Below are positions 57,672 to 64,000 of a DNA stretch of 64,000 nucleotides, piece by piece. Below the pieces are notes generated by a model that saw only the letters and a program-made list of their open reading frames with translations, made no database searches and was not told the origin of the DNA. Origin of the DNA: Aureimonas sp. AU12 (lineage in GTDB: Bacteria; Pseudomonadota; Alphaproteobacteria; Rhizobiales; Rhizobiaceae); the NCBI RefSeq assembly GCF_001463705.1, contig NZ_BBWH01000048.1, positions 1-64,000 on the forward strand. The letters run 5' to 3'. Every line of letters begins with the position of its first letter. The stretch's first letter is position 1. The position numbers and the translations under genes were made by a program.

Positions 57672-58865
57672 ATGATCCACGACCGAAGCCGGCTCCTCCA
57701 GCGTCAGATCCTGTTCTGGGGCCTCACCGCGCTCGTCGTCGTCCTCCTGCTCTGGATCTTCCGGGGCATCCTCCTGCCGTTCGTGCTCGGCATGGTGATG
57801 GCTTACTTCCTCGATCCGATCGCCGACTGGCTGGTGCGCCGGGGCCTGTCGCGGCTGGCGGCCAGCGTCCTCATCCTGGTGATGTTCCTGATCATCATCA
57901 CGCTCGTGCTGCTCGTTCTCGTGCCGATCATCGGTGGGCAGGTGGCGGGCTTCGTCGAGCGCCTGCCGCAATATCTCGGACGGCTCCAGGCACTAGCGCA
58001 GGAGTTGCGCGCCGGGCCGCTTTCTCGCTTCGTCGAGGGCAACGACCAGACCCTGCAGCAGGATTTTCAGGCGATCGTGCGCCAGCTGTCGGGCTTCGTC
58101 ACCTCGCTCGTCGCCTCGCTCTGGACCTCCAGCCTCGCGGTGGTCAACTTCCTGTCGCTCTTCGTGGTGACGCCGGTCGTGGCCTTCTATCTTCTCCTCG
58201 ACTGGGACCGGATGATCGCCAAGATCGACGCCCTGGTGCCACGCCAGCATGTCGGCACGGTGCGCCGGCTGGCGCGCGAGATCGACCGGTCGGTGGCGGG
58301 CTTCGTGCGCGGGCAGGGCAGCGTCTGTCTGATCCTCGGCACCTACTATGCGGTCGGGCTGACGGCGGTGGGGCTGAACTTCGGCCTCCTCATCGGCTTC
58401 TTCGCCGGCATCATTTCCTTCGTGCCCTATGTCGGCTCGGCGATCGGCCTGGTGATCGCGATGGGCGTGGCGCTCGTTCAGTTCTCGCCCGACTGGGTCT
58501 GGGTCGCCGCCACGGCCGGCGTCTTCTTCACGGGCCAGTTCGTCGAGGGCAACATCCTGCAGCCCAAGCTCGTGGGCGCCTCGGTCGGGCTGCATCCGGT
58601 CTGGCTGATGTTCGCGCTCTTCGCCTTCGGTGCCATCTTCGGCTTCGTGGGCCTGCTGATGGCGGTGCCGGCCGCCGCCGTCGTCGGCGTGCTCGTGCGC
58701 TTCGTCACGCAGCTCTACCTCACGAGCGAGGTCTATTTCGGCCGCACGATCGACGCAGGCCCTGCCCAGATGGAAATCGAGAGCGGCGGCCTGACCCATG
58801 CTCTCCAGAACCAGTTCGATCCGCGCGCCGGGCAGCAGGGATCGGGCGCCGGATCGGGCGATTGA
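57672..58865 (+). CDS. AI-2E/PerM family permease
   Basis: This 397-residue multi-pass protein has about eight helices: an N-terminal pair, a long amphipathic middle region (about 105-165), and a C-terminal group containing FFAGIISFVPYVGSAIG and EGNILQPKLVGASVGLHPVWLMFALFAFG, which define the family. Members include exporters of unknown substrates; the AI-2 name is not evidence here. ATG 57672 starts just before the first helix. Three bases after its stop begins hdaA, so the two are probably co-transcribed. Confidence 0.9.
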   Translation: MIHDRSRLLQRQILFWGLTALVVVLLLWIFRGILLPFVLGMVMAYFLDPIADWLVRRGLSRLAASVLILVMFLIIITLVLLVLVPIIGGQVAGFVERLPQYLGRLQALAQELRAGPLSRFVEGNDQTLQQDFQAIVRQLSGFVTSLVASLWTSSLAVVNFLSLFVVTPVVAFYLLLDWDRMIAKIDALVPRQHVGTVRRLAREIDRSVAGFVRGQGSVCLILGTYYAVGLTAVGLNFGLLIGFFAGIISFVPYVGSAIGLVIAMGVALVQFSPDWVWVAATAGVFFTGQFVEGNILQPKLVGASVGLHPVWLMFALFAFGAIFGFVGLLMAVPAAAVVGVLVRFVTQLYLTSEVYFGRTIDAGPAQMEIESGGLTHALQNQFDPRAGQQGSGAGSGD

Positions 58866-58867
58866 CC

Positions 58868-59557
58868 ATGCGTCGGACGGCGCAGATCCCCTTCGACCTG
58901 CCGGCGACGGCGTCGCTGGCGCGCGACGACCTCGTCTCGGGCGAGGCCAACGCGCTGGCGCTCGGCGCGATCGACGCCTGGCCGGACTGGCCGCATCCCG
59001 TCGTGATGGTGGTCGGCCCCCCCGGCGCCGGCAAGACGCACATCGCCGCCGCCTGGGCCGAGCGCGCCGGCGCCGCGATGTTCGATCCGGCCTCGGCGAA
59101 CGCGGCGGGCGAGCGATCCGATGGCGGTTTCGCCGTGGTGGTCGAGGATATCGATCGCACTGGGTACGACGAGGGCGAGCTGTTCTCGCTCTTCAACGCC
59201 GCGCGGCTCGGCGGTGGCAGCGTCCTCGCCACCTCGCGCCTGATGCCCGCCGCGCTGCCGATCCGGTTGCCCGACCTCTTGTCGCGGCTGCGCGCGGCGA
59301 CGATCGTCGAGTTGGCGGCGCCCGACGAGACGCTGCTCTTCGGCGTCTTGATGAAGCTCGCCGCCGACCGGCAGGTCGAGCTCGATCCGCGGCTCGCGAC
59401 CTTCGCGCTGTCGCGCATGGAGCGCTCGTTCGAAGCGGCCGCCGACCTCATCGGCCGGCTGGACCGCGAGGCCCTCGCGCGCAAGGGCCCGATCACCCGA
59501 AGCTTGCTGCAGTCGGTTTTGCGTCAAATGGAGGTGGAATGCGACACCGCGTCATGA
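58868..59557 (+). CDS. hdaA: DnaA regulatory inactivator HdaA
   Basis: The 229-residue AAA+ protein has an N-terminal sliding-clamp-binding motif QIPFDLP (residues 6-12), Walker A GPPGAGKTH (about 50-58), and a DnaA-like fold, but no DnaA DNA-binding domain IV. It should bind the loaded clamp and stimulate DnaA-ATP hydrolysis, preventing over-initiation. Its context (permease, hdaA, ppk, ppx) is conserved in Hyphomicrobiales. Confidence 0.88.
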   Translation: MRRTAQIPFDLPATASLARDDLVSGEANALALGAIDAWPDWPHPVVMVVGPPGAGKTHIAAAWAERAGAAMFDPASANAAGERSDGGFAVVVEDIDRTGYDEGELFSLFNAARLGGGSVLATSRLMPAALPIRLPDLLSRLRAATIVELAAPDETLLFGVLMKLAADRQVELDPRLATFALSRMERSFEAAADLIGRLDREALARKGPITRSLLQSVLRQMEVECDTAS

Positions 59558-59618
59558 AACAGTCGCGGAAACGAAATAAGGGCTGAGGATCTATGGCGGC
59601 AGGCAGGGCAGGACGGCG

Positions 59619-62003
59619 ATGAGCGAGACGATCTCCAAGGACAAGCCGCGATCGGACCGCCCCACGCCGCGCCGCCGCGCCCCTCGCCGGGCCACGACGA
59701 ACGACGCTGGCGAGGCCGTGTCGGTCGACGAGATGGAGGCGGCCGAACTCGAGGCCATCGACGAGGAGCTCGAAGACAGCGAGCCGATGCCCGACCAGAC
59801 GCTGATGGAGGCGGCGGGCATCGTGCGCCCGACGGTCCAGGCGCCGGTCGTGGTCGCTGAGACGCAGGAACTTCCGGCCGATCGCTTCATCAACCGCGAG
59901 ATCTCCTGGCTCCAGTTCAACCGCCGCGTCCTCGAAGAATCCCAGAACCCCGCACATCCCCTGCTCGAGCGGGTCCGCTTCCTGTCGATCTCGGCCGGCA
60001 ATCTCGACGAGTTCTTCATGGTCCGCGTCGCCGGCCTCGCCGGTCAGGTGCGTGAGAAGCTGACGGTGCGCAGCGACGACGGGCTCCTGCCGCAGGAGCA
60101 GCTCGATCGCGTGCTCGCCGAGATCGTCATCCTGCAGGAAGAGCAGCAGGCCTCGCTGGCGGTTCTGGTCAAGGAACTGAAGGCCGCCAACGTCCTGATC
60201 GTCGGCGCCGGCGACCTGAAGAAGGACGACCGGGCCTGGCTGGAAAGCCATTTCGCCGAGGCGATCTTCCCGGTGCTGACGCCGCTGTCGATCGATCCGG
60301 CGCACCCCTTCCCGTTCATTCCCAATCTCGGCTTCTCGATGGCGCTGTCGCTCGTGCGCGAGCGCGATTCGCAGCCGATGAACGCACTCCTGCGTCTGCC
60401 GGTGGCGCTGCAGCGCTTCATCGAGATGCCGCTGACCGAGAGCGGGCAGGCACGCTTCGTGCCGCTGGAAAGCGTCGTCGCCGCCTTCATCGTGCGCCTG
60501 TTCCCGGGCTACCGGGTGCGCGGCTCCGGCACGTTCCGCATCATCCGCGACAGCGACATCGAGGTCGAGGAGGAGGCCGAGGATCTCGTGCGCCTGTTCG
60601 AGACGGCGCTGAAGCGTCGCCGGCGCGGATCGGTGATCCGCATCGAGTTCGACAGCGCGATGCCCGAACCCCTGCGCAACTTCGTCGCCAGCGAGCTCGG
60701 CGTCGCCGAGAACCGCATCTCGGTGATGGACGGGTTGCTGGCGCTCGAATCGGTGTCGCAGATCGTCAAGCTGCCGCGCGACGACCTGAAGTTCGCGACC
60801 TACATCCCGCGCTTTCCCGAGCGCATCCGCGATCACAACGGCGACTGCTTCGCCGCGATCCGCGAGAAGGACATCGTCGTCCACCACCCCTACGAGAGCT
60901 TCGACGTGGTGGTGCAGTTCCTGCGCCAGGCGGCGCTGGATCCCAACGTCCTCGCCATCAAGCAGACGCTCTACCGCACCTCGAACGACTCGCCGATCGT
61001 GCGCGCGCTCATCGATGCGGCGGAGGCCGGCAAGTCGGTGACGGCGCTGGTGGAGCTGAAGGCGCGCTTCGACGAGGAGGCCAACATCCGCTGGGCGCGC
61101 GATCTGGAGCGCGCCGGCGTGCAGGTCGTGTTCGGCTTCATCGAGAAGAAGACGCATTCCAAGCTGTCGCTCGTGGTGCGCCGCGAGGAGGGCAAGATCA
61201 CCTCCTTCGTCCATGTGGGGACGGGCAACTACCATCCGATCACCGCGAAGGTCTACACGGACCTCTCGTACTTCACGGCCGATGCCGACATCGCCCACGA
61301 CGTGGCGCTGATCTTCAACTACATCACCGGCTATGCCGAGCCGACCGAACTGCGCAAGCTGGCGATCTCGCCGCTGACGCTGCGCAAGCGCATCCTCCAG
61401 CATATCGAGGAGGAGATCGGGCACCAGAAGGCGGGTCGTTCCGGCCAGATCTGGATGAAGATGAACTCGCTCGTCGACGCGCAGACGATCGACGCGCTCT
61501 ACCGGGCGAGCCAGGCCGGCGTCGAGATCGACCTCATCGTGCGCGGCATCTGCTGCCTGCGGCCGCGCGTCCCCGGCCTCTCCGACAACATCCGCGTGAA
61601 GTCGATCGTCGGGCGCTTCCTCGAGCACAGCCGCATCTTCTGCTTCGGCAACGGGCACGGGCTTCCGTCGGAAAAGGCGATCGTCTACATGGGCTCGGCC
61701 GATCTGATGCCCAGAAACCTGGATCGCCGGGTCGAGGCGCTGATTCCGATCAAGACGCCCACCGTCCACAGCCAGGTTCTTTCGCAGATCATGCTCGCCA
61801 ACATCCTGGACAATCAGCAGAGCTGGTCGGTGCTGTCGGACGGCACGTCGCGCCGGATCGAGCCGTCGACCGGCGAGCAGCCGTTCAACGCGCAACGCTA
61901 CTTCATGACCAACCCGAGCCTCTCGGGACGCGGGAAAGCCCTGAAATCGAATGCTCCGAAGCTTATCGCCAGACAACGTGCCGAGCACTCCCGTTTCGAC
62001 TGA
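59619..62003 (+). CDS. ppk1: Polyphosphate kinase
   Basis: This 794-residue PPK1 polymerises ATP-derived phosphate. After an unusual ~86-residue low-complexity N-terminus, the family begins [15 protein letters not shown]. The autophosphorylated His lies in [13 protein letters not shown], and the second active-site block includes [16 protein letters not shown] and [13 protein letters not shown]. It is membrane-associated in other bacteria. It overlaps the start of ppx, making the polyphosphate pair co-transcribed. Confidence 0.95.
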   Translation: MSETISKDKPRSDRPTPRRRAPRRATTNDAGEAVSVDEMEAAELEAIDEELEDSEPMPDQTLMEAAGIVRPTVQAPVVVAETQELPADRFINREISWLQFNRRVLEESQNPAHPLLERVRFLSISAGNLDEFFMVRVAGLAGQVREKLTVRSDDGLLPQEQLDRVLAEIVILQEEQQASLAVLVKELKAANVLIVGAGDLKKDDRAWLESHFAEAIFPVLTPLSIDPAHPFPFIPNLGFSMALSLVRERDSQPMNALLRLPVALQRFIEMPLTESGQARFVPLESVVAAFIVRLFPGYRVRGSGTFRIIRDSDIEVEEEAEDLVRLFETALKRRRRGSVIRIEFDSAMPEPLRNFVASELGVAENRISVMDGLLALESVSQIVKLPRDDLKFATYIPRFPERIRDHNGDCFAAIREKDIVVHHPYESFDVVVQFLRQAALDPNVLAIKQTLYRTSNDSPIVRALIDAAEAGKSVTALVELKARFDEEANIRWARDLERAGVQVVFGFIEKKTHSKLSLVVRREEGKITSFVHVGTGNYHPITAKVYTDLSYFTADADIAHDVALIFNYITGYAEPTELRKLAISPLTLRKRILQHIEEEIGHQKAGRSGQIWMKMNSLVDAQTIDALYRASQAGVEIDLIVRGICCLRPRVPGLSDNIRVKSIVGRFLEHSRIFCFGNGHGLPSEKAIVYMGSADLMPRNLDRRVEALIPIKTPTVHSQVLSQIMLANILDNQQSWSVLSDGTSRRIEPSTGEQPFNAQRYFMTNPSLSGRGKALKSNAPKLIARQRAEHSRFD

Positions 62004-63510
62004 CCCCACCCCGCACGGACGCATACCCGGCCGCACGCCCGTGGCCGTGGTGGATATCGGCTCCAATTCGGTGCGCCTCGTCATCTACGAGGGCAACACG
62101 CGCGCCCCGACCGTGCTGTTCAACGAGAAGGTGCTGAGCGGTCTCGGGCGCGGCCTCGCGCAGACCAACCGGCTGGACGACAAGGCCGTGGCGAGCGCGC
62201 TCTCGGCGCTGTCGCGGTTTCGCGCCCTGTGCGACCAGTCGGGCGTCACGGAGATCCATCCGATCGCGACGGCGGCGGCCCGCGAGGCCACCAACGGGCC
62301 GGACTTCGTACGCGCCGCGGAAGCCGCGATCGGCTGCCCGATCACCATCCTGTCGGGCGCCGACGAGGCGCATTTCGCGGCCGAGGGCGTCGTCTCCGGG
62401 TTCCATGCGCCCGATGGCATCGCCGGCGATCTCGGCGGCGGCTCGCTGGAGATCGTCGACATCGCGCGAGGTCAGATCGGGAAGGGCGTCACCATGCCGC
62501 TCGGCGGCCTGCGCCTGCAGGACCTCTCGGGCAACGACGTGGGCAAGGCCCGCGCGATCGCGGAAAGCCATGTGATCGCCACGGGTTTCGCGGGGGTAGC
62601 GACGGGGCGGCCTTTCTTCGCCGTTGGCGGGACCTGGCGCAACCTCTTCAAGCTGCACATGGAGCAGACCGGCTATCCGCTACACGTGATGCATGGCTAC
62701 TGCGTCAAGCCCGCGGGCATTGCCGACTTTCTCGCTTCGGTGATCAAGGCCGACCCGGACAAGCTGCCCGGCATCGCCGCGATCTCGCGCAGCCGTCGCG
62801 CGCTGCTGGCCTTCGGCGCCGTGACGCTGCAGGCCGTCATCACCCACCTGAAGCCGTCGGAGATCGTGCTCTCGGCCTACGGGGTGCGCGAGGGCTATCT
62901 CCACGGTCGGCTCGACGAGACCGAGAAGGCCAAGGATCCGCTGATGGAAGCGGCGCACGAACTTTCGTTCCTGCGCTCGCGCTCGCCGCTCCACAACGAG
63001 GAACTCGTGGAGTGGACCTCGCGCACCTTCGCCTCGCTCGGCATCGCCGAGACGCCGGGCGAGGAGCGGCTGCGCAAGGCCGCCTGCCTGCTGACGGACA
63101 TTTCCTGGCGCGCCCATCCCGACTACCGGGGGCGCCAGAGCATGTCGATCATCGTCAACGCCAACTTTCCGGCGGTCGACCATGCCGGCCGGGCCTATCT
63201 CGGCCTCGCCAATTATTACCGCTACGAGGGCACGTTCGATCCCGACTCGATCGCCAACATGGGCCACGTCGTCGAAGCCCGCACGCTGACGCTGGCGCGC
63301 ATTCTCGCCTCGCTCTTCCGCGTCACATACCTGCTGACGGCCGCAATGCCCGGTGTGCTCGAGCGCCTGCGCTGGGCGCAGGATCCGCGCGGCGGCTTCA
63401 CCCTCGTCATCCCAAAGGATCTTTCCGGCCTCATGGGCGAGCGCCCCGAGGCCCGGCTTCAGTCCTTCGCCAAGATCATCGAGCGGACGCTGCGGATGGA
63501 AGTTCGCTGA
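61951..63510 (+). CDS. ppx: Exopolyphosphatase / guanosine pentaphosphate phosphohydrolase
   Basis: The 519-residue protein belongs to the ASKHA fold. It carries [15 protein letters not shown] for phosphate-1 and [13 protein letters not shown] for phosphate-2, followed by a long C-terminal helical domain. It removes terminal phosphate from polyphosphate or pppGpp. The start is uncertain: ATG 61951 overlaps ppk1 by 53 bases, while GTG 61978 would shorten the protein by 9 residues. The regulatory pairing with ppk1 is standard. Confidence 0.94.
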   Translation: MLRSLSPDNVPSTPVSTDPTPHGRIPGRTPVAVVDIGSNSVRLVIYEGNTRAPTVLFNEKVLSGLGRGLAQTNRLDDKAVASALSALSRFRALCDQSGVTEIHPIATAAAREATNGPDFVRAAEAAIGCPITILSGADEAHFAAEGVVSGFHAPDGIAGDLGGGSLEIVDIARGQIGKGVTMPLGGLRLQDLSGNDVGKARAIAESHVIATGFAGVATGRPFFAVGGTWRNLFKLHMEQTGYPLHVMHGYCVKPAGIADFLASVIKADPDKLPGIAAISRSRRALLAFGAVTLQAVITHLKPSEIVLSAYGVREGYLHGRLDETEKAKDPLMEAAHELSFLRSRSPLHNEELVEWTSRTFASLGIAETPGEERLRKAACLLTDISWRAHPDYRGRQSMSIIVNANFPAVDHAGRAYLGLANYYRYEGTFDPDSIANMGHVVEARTLTLARILASLFRVTYLLTAAMPGVLERLRWAQDPRGGFTLVIPKDLSGLMGERPEARLQSFAKIIERTLRMEVR

Positions 63511-63536
63511 TACCGGCCGCGAATTCTAAAGTGAGG

Positions 63537-63567
63537 GCAGGGCGGCGCGGGGCCGCCCTGCTGATTT
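63537..63567. terminator. Bidirectional terminator between ppx and the RTX gene
   Basis: GCAGGGCGGC (63537-63546), five-base loop, GCCGCCCTGC (63552-63561), followed by TGATTTT on the plus strand. The genes on each side converge on it. Confidence 0.75.
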
Positions 63568-64000
63568 TCAGACGAAGGCGAAGTCGTCGGCCGTAAGGTT
63601 GGCGAGACGCTGGTTGGCCAGCGTCAACGTATCATCCTCGCCGAGAGCGATCACCACGTCGAGGCCGACCTGCCGGGCGTCCGCCATCACGGCGGCGTAG
63701 TCGGTGAAGATCTCGGACGAGAACTCGATCCGGTCGGACGTGGCGCCGGTGGCCGAGAAGTCCTTGATCACGTCGTCGCCCGACCCCGCCGCGAAGACGA
63801 ACACATCGCGCCCCGCACCGCCGGCCAGGAGATCATTGCCGGCGCCGCCGACCAGCCGGTCGTTGCCGGTGCTGCCCGAGAGGACGTCGTCGCCGTCGCC
63901 GCCTTCGAGGCGATCGTCGCCGGCCGCGCCGTCGAGCGAGTCGGCCCCGCCGCCGCCGATCAGCGTGTCGTTGCCGGCGTCGCCGCGCAGGATGTCGTCG
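63568..64000 (-). CDS. C-terminal part of an RTX calcium-binding protein, cut by the window edge
   Basis: The minus-strand frame stays open from the right edge to the stop at 63568 (about 143 residues visible). It contains about five RTX nonapeptides of the type GGAGNDLLA and GGDGDDVLS. A C-terminal capping region follows (VFVFAAGSGDDVIKDF ... RIEFSS), as in type I secreted proteins. RTX repeats bind calcium outside the cell and the protein is probably exported by a T1SS. The N-terminal domain that would define its function lies beyond the window. Confidence 0.9.
   Translation of the reverse strand, partial: DDILRGDAGNDTLIGGGGADSLDGAAGDDRLEGGDGDDVLSGSTGNDRLVGGAGNDLLAGGAGRDVFVFAAGSGDDVIKDFSATGATSDRIEFSSEIFTDYAAVMADARQVGLDVVIALGEDDTLTLANQRLANLTADDFAFV

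Noticed and set aside
59493-62084. 863-codon minus-strand frame opposite ppk1
   Set aside because: Antisense to ppk1, His/Asp/Arg-rich, no recognisable domain.

Overview
This 64 kb window is GC-rich chromosomal DNA from an alphaproteobacterium, most likely of the order Hyphomicrobiales (Rhizobiales). The gene order supports this: rpsF-rpsR-(DUF2232)-rplI-dnaB-alr-radA-cvpA-purF, fabD-fabG-acpP-fabF-mltG-yicC-gmk, lptF-lptG-lptD-surA-like-pdxA-rsmA, uvrC-pgsA-moaD-moaE and hdaA-ppk-ppx are blocks typical of that group. So are the small DUF3606-like protein and the Omp25/RopB-type porin. The genus cannot be fixed from the sequence alone.

Almost all of the window is core genome. 1-3692 is the main accessory-looking segment. 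A divergent, truncated gene resembling the start of GTP cyclohydrolase II faces a tightly overlapping operon of a zinc-less MDR dehydrogenase, a 6-pyruvoyltetrahydropterin-synthase-like protein without the usual catalytic and metal residues, a GT4 glycosyltransferase and a SAM methyltransferase. Together they look like a pathway for a glycosylated, methylated pteridine or pyrimidine derived from GTP. A tRNA-Ser(GCU) follows, then about 650 bp without a gene and two small conserved proteins.

5.3-10.9 kb holds a LysM envelope protein, an Atm1-type ABC exporter, the phosphatidylethanolamine genes psd-pssA and a PNPOx-like flavoprotein. 11-21 kb (minus strand) is the ribosomal/replication block, read from rpsF leftwards to a short-chain dehydrogenase. 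21.2-23.3 kb encodes a PAS-GGDEF-EAL cyclic-di-GMP protein. 23.5-30 kb (plus) covers fatty-acid synthesis, peptidoglycan-chain termination and nucleotide metabolism, converging on the LPS-export operon at 30-37.6 kb (minus).

37.9-45.2 kb contains pepA-holC, a secreted alpha/beta hydrolase, an ABC-F ATPase, a GST, ndk and a ParA-like protein with a broken P-loop. 45.3-52.2 kb has moaE-moaD, pgsA, uvrC, a porin, a second GST, a small secreted protein and rlmJ. 52.3-63.5 kb has an Old Yellow Enzyme, a molybdopterin oxidoreductase, purM-purN, a PerM-family permease, hdaA and the polyphosphate pair ppk-ppx. The right edge cuts a gene ending in RTX calcium-binding repeats.

No rRNA, CRISPR array, insertion sequence or prophage is visible. 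The best candidate for an undescribed system is the pteridine-like cluster at the left end; the ParA-like protein with a degenerate Walker A is second.
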